DNA of 64,000 nt from Deltaproteobacteria bacterium (GCA_016875405.1 VGRJ01000002.1:1-64000); one strand, 5' to 3'; counted from the first letter of the stretch, positions 43,125 through 52,482 are shown. The notes: a model not told the origin generated them from the letters alone. Numbers and translations are program-made.

Positions 43125-45640
43125 CGAGGGCCGCGCTCGCGTGGCAGCGGTTCCGCGGGAATCGCCCCGCGATGTTCGGCCTCGTGCTTCTCGTCGCGGT
43201 CGTGGCCTTCGCGGTCTTCGTGCCGCTCGCGTGGCCTCACGCCCCGAACACGAGCGACTTCTCTCTGCCGAGCAGCGACGTCGGCGGGCCTCCGCCGCCG
43301 AGCTTCGCTCACCCACTCGGCGCCGACCCGATCTTTCGCGACCTCGTCGCGCGCCTCGCCGCGGGAGCCCAGCTCTCGCTCGGGCTTGCGGCGGTCGCGA
43401 CCCTGCTCGCCGTAACCCTCGGCACCGCCGTCGGGCTCGGGGCCGCGGTCACCGCCGGGACGCGCCTCGCGCTCATCGACCGCATGGTACTCCGCGCGAT
43501 CGACGTCGCCCTCGCCTTCCCCTACCTGCTGCTCGTCACCGCCGTGGGCGTCTCGCTCGACCGCGCGGGCCCGCTCGCGATCGCGGTGACGCTCGGCGCG
43601 ACAGGCTGGGTGGGCCTCGCGAGGCTCGTCCGTGAGAAGGCGGTCTCGCTCTTCGACTCCGAGCATGTGCTCGCGGCGCGCGCGCTCGGGGTCGCGACCC
43701 GGCTCGTCGTGTGGCGCCACGTCTTGCCGGGTCTCCGCGGACTCTTGCTCGTTACGGGGTCTCAATCGCTCGGGCAGATGGTGCTCGCGGAGGCCGTGCT
43801 CGGCTACCTCACCGTCGGCGTCGGCCCGCCACGCTCGAGCCTCGGTCGCATGCTTCAGGAGTCAGAGCACTACCTCGGCGCGCAGCCGATGCTCGTCGCC
43901 GCGCCGGCGCTGGTGATCGTGCTCACCGTGCTCGGGATCGCGCGCGTATCCGATGGACTCGGGGAGGTCCTCGAGCAGCGCGCGCGCTCGTCACCCGCGA
44001 GGTTGCCCGTCGACGCGCTGGTCCTCGGTGGCCTGTTGACTGCGATGCTGGGGCTCTCCGAGCCCGAGCGCCTCGAAGCCCCGCTCGCGACCTCGCCCGT
44101 CACGGACGACACGCTCCGGCTCGCGACCGCCGCGACCCCGGCCGCGCTCGATCCGGCGCTCGCATTCGATGGTGCGACGCTCGCAGTAGACGAGCTCGTC
44201 CACGCGCGGCTCGTCGGTCGAAACGCTCTGGGCGAGCTACGGCCAGAACTCGCAGAGCGCTTCCTCGTCGAGGCCGAAGGCACGCGCGTCCGGGTCGTGT
44301 TGCGCCGCGACCTTCGCTTCCACGACGGCGAGCCGCTCGTCGCCGCCGACGTGAAGCGCTCGATCGAACGCGCGCTGCACCCGAGCACCCCAAGCCCGGG
44401 AGCGAGCTACTTCGAGGCGCTCGTAGGGTTTGAAGCCTATCGCAGTGGCCGAGCGCGCGAGCTCACCGGGATCGAGGTGGTGTCGGAGCTCGAGGTGCTG
44501 TTCAAGCTCGCGAGACGAGACGCGTCCTTCCCAGCCCTGCTCGGCCTCGGCTTCGCGTCGCCGGTGTGCCGCAGCGCGAGCGCCGTCGCGGAGCCTTCGT
44601 CGCCGGCGACGTGCGGCGCAGGTCCGTACCGTCTCGTCGAGCACGATGAAGAGCGGATCGTGCTCGAGCGCTTCGATGCGTTCGTTGGCGAGCGCCGCGG
44701 CCGCGCTCGTAGGCTCGAGTGGCTCGTCGGCGTCCCGGTGAGGACGCAGCGCTATCGCTTCGAGCGCGGGGAGCTCGACCTCCTCACCGAGGCGAGCGGC
44801 ATCGACACGCAGCGCTTCGTCGCCGACCCGCGCTGGTCGTCGCAGGTGACCTGGCTCGAGCAACCCGTCGTCGACGGCATCTTCCTGAACACCCGCGTCG
44901 TGCCCTTCGACGACCCGCACGTCCGTCGCGCCGTCGCGCTCGCCGTCGACGCGTCGGTGCTGCCCCGCCTGAGGCCGAGCCTCACGGCCGCGACGCGGAT
45001 CCTGCCGCCGGGCATCGCTCGACCGACGAACGGTCCGGAACGTGTCACGGACCTCGCCGCGGCGCTTGAGGAGATGCGTATCGCCGGGCACCCGTTCGAT
45101 CCGGAGAGCGGCGTGGGTGGGTATCCGTACACGATCGACTACATCACGGTGCCCTCGAGCCTCGACCAGGCCGTCGCCGAGGTGTACCAGCAGCAGCTCG
45201 CTCGGATCGGGCTGCGCATCCACATCCGCCTTCTCAGCTTCGCGAGCTACCTCGCCGAGCTCTCGCGCCCCGGCGCTTGCGCGATGGGCTGGCGCGCCTG
45301 GCAGCCAGACTTCCCCGATCCCTCCGCGGTGATCGATCCGCTCCTCACCTCCGCTGCGCTCGCGAGCGAGCCGACGCAGAACGTCTCGTTCTATGCAAAC
45401 CCAAAGGTCGACGCGCTCGTCGCCGCCGCGCGCGAGGAGACGGAGCCGTCTCGGCGCCTCGCTCACTACGCCGATGCCGAGAGGCTCCTCGCCGATGATG
45501 CGCCGTGGGTGCCCGTCTACGCGAACCGAAGCCTCGTCGTCAGGCAGCGATGGATCGCGAGCGCACCCGCCGGGAGCGACGGGCGACTCGACCTCACCGC
45601 GATCGGAGCATCGAAGTCCGCAGAGGCTCGCGCGCCGTGA
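43121..45640 (+). CDS. Fused DppC-type permease and peptide-binding protein
   Basis: An 839-aa fusion. Residues ~1-290 are an ABC permease of the DppC/OppC type: N-terminal helix, a periplasmic stretch ending HPLGADPIFRDLVARLAAG, five further helices and the EAA loop (LGVATRLVVWRHVLPGLRG). Residues ~305-325 form a further membrane helix (PVDALVLGGLLTAMLGLSEP). The rest (about 335-839) is an OppA/DppA-type substrate-binding domain: LRLATAATPAALDPALAFDG, VVLRRDLRFHDGEPLVAADV and, late, DDAPWVPVYANRSLVVRQRW. The binding domain is thus tethered to the permease. It is translationally coupled to the hydrolase before it and the DppB-type permease after it. No ATPase subunits are in the window. Confidence 0.88.
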   Translation: MTRAALAWQRFRGNRPAMFGLVLLVAVVAFAVFVPLAWPHAPNTSDFSLPSSDVGGPPPPSFAHPLGADPIFRDLVARLAAGAQLSLGLAAVATLLAVTLGTAVGLGAAVTAGTRLALIDRMVLRAIDVALAFPYLLLVTAVGVSLDRAGPLAIAVTLGATGWVGLARLVREKAVSLFDSEHVLAARALGVATRLVVWRHVLPGLRGLLLVTGSQSLGQMVLAEAVLGYLTVGVGPPRSSLGRMLQESEHYLGAQPMLVAAPALVIVLTVLGIARVSDGLGEVLEQRARSSPARLPVDALVLGGLLTAMLGLSEPERLEAPLATSPVTDDTLRLATAATPAALDPALAFDGATLAVDELVHARLVGRNALGELRPELAERFLVEAEGTRVRVVLRRDLRFHDGEPLVAADVKRSIERALHPSTPSPGASYFEALVGFEAYRSGRARELTGIEVVSELEVLFKLARRDASFPALLGLGFASPVCRSASAVAEPSSPATCGAGPYRLVEHDEERIVLERFDAFVGERRGRARRLEWLVGVPVRTQRYRFERGELDLLTEASGIDTQRFVADPRWSSQVTWLEQPVVDGIFLNTRVVPFDDPHVRRAVALAVDASVLPRLRPSLTAATRILPPGIARPTNGPERVTDLAAALEEMRIAGHPFDPESGVGGYPYTIDYITVPSSLDQAVAEVYQQQLARIGLRIHIRLLSFASYLAELSRPGACAMGWRAWQPDFPDPSAVIDPLLTSAALASEPTQNVSFYANPKVDALVAAAREETEPSRRLAHYADAERLLADDAPWVPVYANRSLVVRQRWIASAPAGSDGRLDLTAIGASKSAEARAP

Positions 45641-46629
45641 AGCCGCTCCTCGCCTTTCTACTGCGTCGACTCGTGTGGTCGCTCACCCTCGTCGTCGGCG
45701 TGGGAAGCCTCGCGTTCTTCGTCACGCGAGCCCTACCGGGCGACCCCGCGCGGCTCATCGTCGGACCACGGGCGAGCGCAGCCGACGTCGAGCGCGCGCG
45801 CGTCCTCCATGGACTCGACCGACCGCTACCGATCCAGTTCGTACGCTATTGGCAGCGGCTCGTGCACCACCCATCAAGCGCGGGCGAGCACAGGAGCTGC
45901 AAGCCGCTCGGACCGATGCACCTCGACCTCGGTACGAGCCACCGGCACCAGAAGAGCGTGGTCGCCGTCCTCGGAGCCCGCGCACCGCGAACCCTCGAGC
46001 TCGCGCTCGCCACGACGCTGGTACAGCTCGTCGTCGGACTCGGGCTCGCGACGCTCGCCGCTCGGCGTCGCGGCAGCGTCATCGACCAAGTCGCAACCGC
46101 GAGCTCGCTCCTCGCGGTCAGCACGCCGACGTTCGTGCTCGGGGTGCTCTTGCAGTACGTCCTCGCGTATCGCCTCGGATGGCTGCCGCTCGACGGCGGT
46201 GGCAGCGACCGCCGGGCGCTCGTCCTGCCAGCGCTGACGCTCGGCCTCTATGGCGCTGCCTTCGTGGTAAGGCTCGCGCGCGAGGAGCTCGGGGCCGCGC
46301 TCGAGAGCGACTACGCCAGCGCTGCAGCGGCCCGCGGAGCGAGCCCTCTCCGCGTGCTCTTCGTCCACGGCTGGAGGAACGCCCTCGGAGCTATGCTGCC
46401 GCTCTTGCTCCTCGAGCTCGGAGCGCTCGTCGGCGGCGCCGTCGTCACCGAGAAGCTCTTCCGCTGGCCGGGGCTCGGGTCGCTCACGGTCGACGCCGTT
46501 CTCTACCGGGACGCGCCGATCGTGTTCGGCGTCGTGATGGTATCGGCTGCGGGCATCGCGGCGGCGTCGTTCGCCCTCGACGTGCTCCGCGTCGCGCTCG
46601 ACCCGAGGCTGCGTCGTCGCGCGACCTGA
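45637..46629 (+). CDS. DppB-type ABC peptide transporter permease
   Basis: A 330-aa integral membrane permease of the DppB/OppB type. It has the usual N-terminal helix (RLVWSLTLVVGVGSLAFFVTR), the conserved ALPGDPARLIVG, about six helices, and the EAA loop (AAARGASPLRVLFVHGWRNAL) with GGAVVTEKLFRWPGLG. It partners the fused permease. The GTG start is fixed by the GTGA overlap with the preceding stop. The loop after helix 1 (HHPSSAGEHRSCKPLG) is longer and polar compared with typical family members. Confidence 0.9.
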   Translation: MKPLLAFLLRRLVWSLTLVVGVGSLAFFVTRALPGDPARLIVGPRASAADVERARVLHGLDRPLPIQFVRYWQRLVHHPSSAGEHRSCKPLGPMHLDLGTSHRHQKSVVAVLGARAPRTLELALATTLVQLVVGLGLATLAARRRGSVIDQVATASSLLAVSTPTFVLGVLLQYVLAYRLGWLPLDGGGSDRRALVLPALTLGLYGAAFVVRLAREELGAALESDYASAAAARGASPLRVLFVHGWRNALGAMLPLLLLELGALVGGAVVTEKLFRWPGLGSLTVDAVLYRDAPIVFGVVMVSAAGIAAASFALDVLRVALDPRLRRRAT

Positions 46630-46650
46630 GCGCCACACCTCGCTCGCGGC

Positions 46651-48879
46651 TCAGCCCTTCTTCTTTTTCTTCGCGACCGGCTTCTTGGGGCTCGGACAAT
46701 AGCCCTTGTACTGCCCTTTCTTGGCGTTCGCCGCGCAGGCCTCGCGAGCCTTGGACGCGTCCGCCGCCTTGCCGATGCTGTCGTAGGCGGTGAAGAGCGC
46801 GAAGTAGCCGTCGGCGTTCTCGGGGTCCTTCTTCACGGCGGCCTTCGCGAAGCGGATCGCCTCGGCGTAGTTGCCGACGTCGAGCTTCTTCATCGCGGCC
46901 TTCAAGGGATCCGGGACGTCGGGCAGATCGCCCTCTCCGTCCGCGAGCGTCGGCGCGGCCGACGGCTCGGGGCTCGCTTCGCTCGACGCGAGCGCGGAGG
47001 CCGACGCCGCAGGCTCGGCAGACGACGAGCTCGTCGGAGCCGCGGAGGCTGGCGCGTTCGTGAGAGCGGTCCCCGACGAGCGACTCGTCGGCGTCGAGGC
47101 CGCGGGCCCGGGTGGCGTCGCACGGACGACCGTGGTCGCGGGAGGCGGCGGTGCATGGCCGCCACCGAGAGACGGGAGGAACGCGGCTGCGAGGCCCACG
47201 GCGCCTAGCAAACCCACGATCCCAAGGACCAGGCGACGGTTCTTGGAGCGCCGGTCGATCTGCTCGTCGGTGAGGTAGACCTCGCCGTCGTCATCGACGT
47301 CGTCCTGCGGCCGACCGTCTTCCGACATCGAGGGGGGAGGATGCGAGAAGAACACGTTGCTCACGCCGCTCTCGCTGAGCGAGTGCGTCGCCTCGTCTTC
47401 GCTCTCCTCGACGGCGACGGGACTCGGGGCCGACGAGTCGCGCGGCGGTGGCTCGCTCGACGTCACGCGCAGCGTCTCGTTGCGGGTCGTGATCGCGACC
47501 TCCGTCGGCGCGACCGGGGGTGCGAGCGGCGAAGGCGAGCGCAGCGAGTCGCGTTCGTCGAGCGCGCCGCCGTCCTTCCCGCGGCGCCCCGACATGCTGC
47601 GCTTGTTCTTGCGCGAAGCCTTCTTGCCACGACGGCTGTCGGGGACCTCCTCCTCGGAGGGCGTGGTGGTCGGTTCGGCCTCGACGGGCTGCGGCGCCTC
47701 GGCCTCGACGGGCTGCGGCGCCTCGGCCTCGTCGAATGGCGAGGCGCTCTCGGTCGTGGCCGACGCATCCGGCACCGGGGATGACTCGGGCTCCTCCTCG
47801 CGCGAGGCTGCTCCTAGGTCGACCGGCGGGGCCTCGGAACGGCCTAGCCGCACCGAGCCGCCTCCCGCCTCCGACGTCGGGCGCAACGTATGACCCGCCG
47901 CCGAGGCTCGGGACAGCGGCACCGGCTGCTCGACGAGATCCTCGGCGCCGATGAGGACACCTTCGTCGTGAAGCTGCATCAGCGTCCGAAGCGTCGAGCG
48001 GTCATCGAAGGGCGAATCGTCGACGATCTCGAAGAGAGTCCGCTTGCCGTCGAAGAGCCGCAGCAAGGCCTCGATCGAGTCGGGGACCTCGTCTGCGAGC
48101 GAGCGCAGCCGCGGAAAATCGACCTCGAGGATGGCCTCGAGCGGCGGCAACGACTCCGCAAGGACGTGGAACTCCTCGGCCTGCCGAAGCCCCGTCTCGA
48201 GCAGCGTCGACGTCTCGAGCTCGACGACCGCGGCCCGCGCGCTCGGCCCGAGCGTCACGTCGTACCGACCCTCTCGCCAGGTGAGCAGGCGGTAGACGGC
48301 CTCTTCGCCGCGGAGCCGTTTTAAGGTGGCGTCGACGATCTCTCCCCGACGAAAGTAGACGGTCGCGGTCGTCGAGTGGGCGCGAAACACGGCCGTTCCG
48401 CTCTGACGACCCTTCGCGACCGACTCGAGCAAGTCGACGACCGGTAGCTCTTCGAGCGTGCCGCTCACGTTCCCCGAGGTCGCAGCCCCGCTGAGACGCT
48501 CGCGCGCTTGCTTCGCGAGCAGGACCCGAACCCGCGCAGACACTTCCTTCACGAAGACCGGCTTCGTCAGGAACTCCTCGATCCCGAGCCGAACGCCGCG
48601 CATGCGGGCCGCGCGCACATCGCCGTCGATCATCAGGACCGTCGGAATGTTCTGCCACTCGTCGTGCTCTTGCATGTGCTCGACGAGCTCGAACCCGTCG
48701 AGTCGAGGGAGCGAGGTCGCGCTCAGCACGAGGTCGAAGGCGCGCGACTCGAGCGCCACGAGGGCGGCCTTCCCGTCCTCGGCCGTGGTCACGGCGTACC
48801 CGTCACCCTCGAGGCTGGCACGGACCAGACGAAGCTGTTTCGGGTCGCTCTCGACGAGCAGGATCTGCTTGGTGCTCAC
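46651..48879 (-). CDS. Pseudo-receiver / PATAN (DUF4388) / TPR-tail protein
   Basis: A 742-aa protein. Residues 1-120 have a response-regulator receiver fold (ILLVESDPKQLRLVRASLEG...EEFLTKPVF), but the phospho-acceptor Asp is Ala (LVLSATSLPRLDG) and one of the acidic pair is Ser, so it cannot be phosphorylated in the usual way. Residues ~140-260 match a DUF4388/PATAN domain (GTLEELPVVDLLESVAKGRQSGTAVF, with YFRRGEIVDATL). A second, similar segment follows to about 330. Then come a long Pro/Ser/Glu/Ala-rich linker, a membrane helix (RRLVLGIVGLLGAVGLAAAF, ~570-590) and a C-terminal TPR-like end (AIRFAKAAVKKDPENADGYF). GTG start at 48879. Likely a membrane-anchored signalling scaffold. Confidence 0.78.
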   Translation of the reverse strand: MSTKQILLVESDPKQLRLVRASLEGDGYAVTTAEDGKAALVALESRAFDLVLSATSLPRLDGFELVEHMQEHDEWQNIPTVLMIDGDVRAARMRGVRLGIEEFLTKPVFVKEVSARVRVLLAKQARERLSGAATSGNVSGTLEELPVVDLLESVAKGRQSGTAVFRAHSTTATVYFRRGEIVDATLKRLRGEEAVYRLLTWREGRYDVTLGPSARAAVVELETSTLLETGLRQAEEFHVLAESLPPLEAILEVDFPRLRSLADEVPDSIEALLRLFDGKRTLFEIVDDSPFDDRSTLRTLMQLHDEGVLIGAEDLVEQPVPLSRASAAGHTLRPTSEAGGGSVRLGRSEAPPVDLGAASREEEPESSPVPDASATTESASPFDEAEAPQPVEAEAPQPVEAEPTTTPSEEEVPDSRRGKKASRKNKRSMSGRRGKDGGALDERDSLRSPSPLAPPVAPTEVAITTRNETLRVTSSEPPPRDSSAPSPVAVEESEDEATHSLSESGVSNVFFSHPPPSMSEDGRPQDDVDDDGEVYLTDEQIDRRSKNRRLVLGIVGLLGAVGLAAAFLPSLGGGHAPPPPATTVVRATPPGPAASTPTSRSSGTALTNAPASAAPTSSSSAEPAASASALASSEASPEPSAAPTLADGEGDLPDVPDPLKAAMKKLDVGNYAEAIRFAKAAVKKDPENADGYFALFTAYDSIGKAADASKAREACAANAKKGQYKGYCPSPKKPVAKKKKKG

Positions 48880-48948
48880 GGGCTCACGCTGGTGGTCGGA
48901 AGGTGTCGACGGGTTCGGGAGTTGCGCTCGGTCACGCCGCGAACGACG

Positions 48949-50343
48949 TCAACCTTGAGGCGCGCCGCCCTGCCCACCGCCGGGCGGGTAACCACCACCG
49001 GGCGCCTGCGGATAGCCCTGCGGCGCTTGCGGATAGCCCTGCGGCGCCTGCGCGTACCCCTGCCCCTGGGGCGGGTAGCCCTGCGGCGCCTGACCATAGC
49101 CCGCCGGAGCCGCGTGGTAGCCCTGAGGCTGGCCCGCTTGAACCTGATTAATTCCGGGCATTTGCGCGCCACAATTCGCGCAGAACTTCGAGCCCGCGGG
49201 GTTCTGCGTTCCGCAGTTCGTGCAGAAGCTGGTGGCCGGCTGAGGCGGCGCGAGCGGCTGTCCGCAGTTCGCGCAGAACTTTCCGCCGCCGACGTTGTTG
49301 AACTGGCAGCTGCCGCAGACTGCGCCGCCCCCCTGAGGAGGAGCGACTCGCTGGTACTGCATGGCGGGCTGGAAGCTCTGCTGGAACATCCCAGCCATGC
49401 CGGCCCCGACCGCCACCTGCGCCCCTAGGTTGGCGATCCCCGCGCCACCGCCGCCGCCCTGGGCCATGCCCTTGCCGGCGTTGATGAGCGCCTCGGACTG
49501 CGCGTAGGCCATGTAGCCGGGCTGCTGCGCCATGTTCACGTAGGCCTGACGCTCGGAGACATCGACGCCGATCTCCATCTGGCGGCGCTTGAGCTCAGCG
49601 GCCTTCTTGCGGGTCTCGACCTCGATGTCCTTCCAGACCTCCATCAAAGAGGCGCGCTCGGCCTCGTCGAGGGTGACCTTGAACTGGGTCAGCTCGACCA
49701 GCTCGAGCCCGACCTCAAGGAGGGCGGAAAGCGGCTGCGCGACCAGCTTCTCCTCCATCTGCTTCTTCAGCGCGCTTAAGTTCAGCACGCTTACACCTTG
49801 CTCGGTGCAGAAGCCCGCGATGAACGCCTCGGCGCCCATCATGAAGCGCTTCGCGACCCACTCGAGGATCTGCGAGTTGTCATCCGGCTGCACCGCCTGT
49901 CCAGTGAGGCCGATGATGAATGCGATCGGGTCGACGACCCGGATCACGAGCTCGCCGAAGAGTCGCGGCTTGCACGGCATGCCGGTGCCGGGATCGATCA
50001 TGCCGTCGAAGCGGCCACCAAACTTCACCGGGTCGTTACGGTTCGGCTGTGTGCGGACGAAGAAGATCTCCGAGAGCAGCACGTTGCCGCCCGTCGCCCC
50101 GTCGATCCAGTTCTTCAGGAACGGGATGTTCGCGCCGTCGATCGTGTGGCGGCCCGCGCCGACGACCCCCGCCATCGTCCCGCCCTTGAAGAAGACCGCG
50201 CCCTCGTCGCTCTTGACGGTGAGCTGCGTGAACATCGGGATCGTGCGGTCAGGCCATTTATAGACGATGAGGTGATGCTTGTCCTCGGGACGAGCGATCA
50301 TCATCTGCTGCACGCCCTGCTTCACGAAATTGAAGATGCCCAT
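48949..50343 (-). CDS. SPFH/virion core-like protein with zinc ribbons
   Basis: A 464-aa protein. Residues ~1-290 match the SPFH/YdjI type of 'virion core' proteins (MGIFNFVKQGVQQM, then DEGAVFFKGGTMAG). Then comes a Gly-rich patch and two double-Cys zinc ribbons (CGSCQFNNVGGGKFCANCG and CTNCGTQNPAGSKFCANCG), then a tail of GYPQAPQ-type repeats (~400-464). SPFH proteins assemble into large membrane-associated oligomers; the ribbons may recruit partners. The ATG at 50343 has GGAGG 6 nt upstream. Divergent from the helical-repeat gene with a promoter between them. Confidence 0.85.
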   Translation of the reverse strand: MGIFNFVKQGVQQMMIARPEDKHHLIVYKWPDRTIPMFTQLTVKSDEGAVFFKGGTMAGVVGAGRHTIDGANIPFLKNWIDGATGGNVLLSEIFFVRTQPNRNDPVKFGGRFDGMIDPGTGMPCKPRLFGELVIRVVDPIAFIIGLTGQAVQPDDNSQILEWVAKRFMMGAEAFIAGFCTEQGVSVLNLSALKKQMEEKLVAQPLSALLEVGLELVELTQFKVTLDEAERASLMEVWKDIEVETRKKAAELKRRQMEIGVDVSERQAYVNMAQQPGYMAYAQSEALINAGKGMAQGGGGGAGIANLGAQVAVGAGMAGMFQQSFQPAMQYQRVAPPQGGGAVCGSCQFNNVGGGKFCANCGQPLAPPQPATSFCTNCGTQNPAGSKFCANCGAQMPGINQVQAGQPQGYHAAPAGYGQAPQGYPPQGQGYAQAPQGYPQAPQGYPQAPGGGYPPGGGQGGAPQG

Positions 50344-50373
50344 CGAGATCCTCCGCGGGTCGGCGCCAGGCGA

Positions 50374-50402
50374 TTGTTACCGGACGCGCGAAGGAAGATA
50401 AT
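50374..50402 (+). promoter_or_regulatory. Sigma-70-type promoter of the helical-repeat gene
   Basis: -35 TTGTTA (50374-50379), a 17-bp spacer and -10 GATAAT (50397-50402), 52 bp before the ATG at 50455. The region is clearly less GC-rich than the coding sequence on either side. Confidence 0.55.
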
Positions 50403-50454
50403 CGTCTACGGCGTCGGTAGCAAACCATCCCTCCGCGCGCCCCGGATTCTCGTC

Positions 50455-51582
50455 ATGGCCATCCCGCCCCTCGACCTCGGCACGCTGCCCGTCCCCGCCC
50501 AGCGCATCGTCGCCCCCGACGCGCAGCCACGCATGAAGCAAATGGCGGCAAAGGGCGTGGTCCCCGGCTTGCGCCCCGAAGCGATCGTGGCCGTGCTGGC
50601 CCTGCTGTCCGAGGATCCCGACGCGGCGATCGCGAGCGAAGCTGCGAACACACTCGCAAACTTACCACCGCCGGTGATAACCGGCGCGCTCGCCGCCGAC
50701 CTCGACCCATGGGTCATCGATCGCATGGCGGGTGCCCAGCGCGAGAACCGCGAGGTGCTCGCGAAGCTCTTCGTGATGCCGCGCATCTCGATCGACACGG
50801 TGGAGACGGCGGCGCGGAGCGGCAGCGAGCCGGTGACCGAGCTCATCGCGACGAACGAGCAGCGTTTGCTCGACCACCCTCAGCTCATCGCCGCGCTCTA
50901 CATGAACAAGGCGACGCGGATGTCGACCGCGGATCGCATCGTCGAGTTAGCGTCGCGCAACGGCGTCACCGTGAGCGGGATCCCCGCGTGGCGCGAGGTC
51001 GTCACGGCGGTGCAGGACGAGCTCATCTGCGAGCCGAGCGACGAGCCGTTGCCGGACGACCAGCTCTTTTACGAGCAGGAGGCGCTCGCCGAGGAGGTCG
51101 CGGCGACGCTCGCGCCCGACGAGGAGATCTTCGTCGAGGTCGAGCCCGGTAAAGAAGAGCTGAACCAGCAAGTGAAGTCGCTGGCGATGAGGCTTGGCGA
51201 GATGAGCGTCTCGCAGCGCGTGCGTCGCGCGATGCTCGGCACGAAGGAGGAACGCATGCTGCTTGTCCGCGAGCAGAACAAGGTCGTCGCCTCGGCCGCG
51301 GCCCGCAGCCCGCTGATGCAGGAGAGCGACATCGCGATGGTCGCGAAGAACCGCAACGTCTCCGAGGAGGTGCTGCGGATCATCGGCGCGTCTCCGATTT
51401 GGCTGAAGAGCTACACCGTGAAGAAGAGCCTCATCGAGAACGCGAAGACGCCGGTCGCCCTCGCCTCCTCGCTGATCCCGCACATGCGCGAGTCCGATCT
51501 GAAGCGCCTCTCGACCGACAAGAACGTGTCGTCGGCGATCCAGCTGGCGGCCAAGCGACACCTGCAGCGCCGCGACAAGTGA
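50455..51582 (+). CDS. Helical-repeat protein of unknown function
   Basis: A 375-aa soluble protein made almost entirely of helices arranged as pairs, reminiscent of HEAT-type repeats: EAIVAVLALLSEDPDAAIAS, then later repeated patterns such as MQESDIAMVAKNRNVSEEVLRIIG and MRESDLKRLSTDKNVSSAIQLAAK. The recurring phrase (N/D)xNVS-x2-(V/I) suggests a ~70-residue repeating unit. An acidic stretch (about residues 185-235) lies in the middle. No signal or membrane segment, so cytoplasmic. ATG 50455 lies 52 bp after a good promoter. The family is recognised only as a myxobacterial-type conserved hypothetical. Confidence 0.65.
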   Translation: MAIPPLDLGTLPVPAQRIVAPDAQPRMKQMAAKGVVPGLRPEAIVAVLALLSEDPDAAIASEAANTLANLPPPVITGALAADLDPWVIDRMAGAQRENREVLAKLFVMPRISIDTVETAARSGSEPVTELIATNEQRLLDHPQLIAALYMNKATRMSTADRIVELASRNGVTVSGIPAWREVVTAVQDELICEPSDEPLPDDQLFYEQEALAEEVAATLAPDEEIFVEVEPGKEELNQQVKSLAMRLGEMSVSQRVRRAMLGTKEERMLLVREQNKVVASAAARSPLMQESDIAMVAKNRNVSEEVLRIIGASPIWLKSYTVKKSLIENAKTPVALASSLIPHMRESDLKRLSTDKNVSSAIQLAAKRHLQRRDK

Positions 51583-51633
51583 GCCTTGGCCTCGCGCGCG
51601 GAGGAGCCGGCGAGGCTCGGCGTCCCGAACCGG

Positions 51634-52482
51634 TCACTCGGCCGCGTCGGTCACCGAGATGCTGACGTCGTTCTTCGGCGGATCGACGATGAACGTGACC
51701 ATGCGCTCCTTCGCCTCGAACTCTTCGCGATAGAGCTGCGCCGAGCGCTTGTAGCGAAACGGACCAAGGCGCACCCGGAACCACGTGCCGCGTCCGGGAA
51801 CGTTCGCCTCCTCGATGTGGGCTTTGTGCGAGCGACGGCGGAGGGCCATCGCGAAGGCCTCGGCCTCCTCGCGGCTCTTGAACGAGCTGACCTGGAGCTG
51901 AAAGCCTCCCGGCCCACCGGCCGGAGCGGCCTCGGACGGGGCCGGCTCGCGCGCGACCTTCTGCGCGACCGACTGCAGCGTGTCGGCGCTGGCGACCAGT
52001 CGCGGGGACTCCGGATGCAACACGTCCTGGGCCGGAAGCGGGACCACCGGGAGGTGGTCCGTCGCGGGAGGCGGCTCGCGCCCGGCGCCCCGCGGCAGGT
52101 CGTCGGGGGTCGCGTTCGCCGAGCCGACGGCGGCCGCGCGCTCCTCGCGCACCGCGGCGAGCGCGGTCGTCTTCTGTTGGTTGTCGGAGAGCAGTTCCGG
52201 GAACGTCACGTCATCCACCTCGAGGGCGGGCTTGGGCCTCTTCTTCGGGGTCGAAGGCGTCGAAGCCACCAGCGCGCCCAGCGGATCGCCGCCCTTCGGG
52301 GCCTCGCTGCTCGGCGACCGCACCAGCATCAACGAGCAGAAGACGATGCAGGCACCGCCAAACGACGCCATCACCATCGCGCCAAGCTTCGACGCCCCGC
52401 GGTGGGGCTCCTCCTCCTGGATTTGATCCAGGTTTCGGACACTCACGGCATCGCTCGAGTCGCGTTCGAACGTGGCTTTCAT
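51634..52482 (-). CDS. SPOR-domain membrane protein
   Basis: A 282-aa single-span protein. A membrane helix at ~35-55 (LGAMVMASFGGACIVFCSLMLV) anchors it in the inner membrane with a short cytoplasmic end. A Pro/Ala-rich periplasmic linker follows. The C-terminal ~80 residues are a SPOR domain (FQLQVSSFKSREEAEAFAMALRRRSHKAHIEEA, then TWFRVRLGPF). SPOR domains bind denuded peptidoglycan at the division site, so a role in cell division or wall remodelling is plausible. ATG 52482 or the one four codons earlier is possible. Divergent from topA. Confidence 0.85.
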   Translation of the reverse strand: MKATFERDSSDAVSVRNLDQIQEEEPHRGASKLGAMVMASFGGACIVFCSLMLVRSPSSEAPKGGDPLGALVASTPSTPKKRPKPALEVDDVTFPELLSDNQQKTTALAAVREERAAAVGSANATPDDLPRGAGREPPPATDHLPVVPLPAQDVLHPESPRLVASADTLQSVAQKVAREPAPSEAAPAGGPGGFQLQVSSFKSREEAEAFAMALRRRSHKAHIEEANVPGRGTWFRVRLGPFRYKRSAQLYREEFEAKERMVTFIVDPPKNDVSISVTDAAE

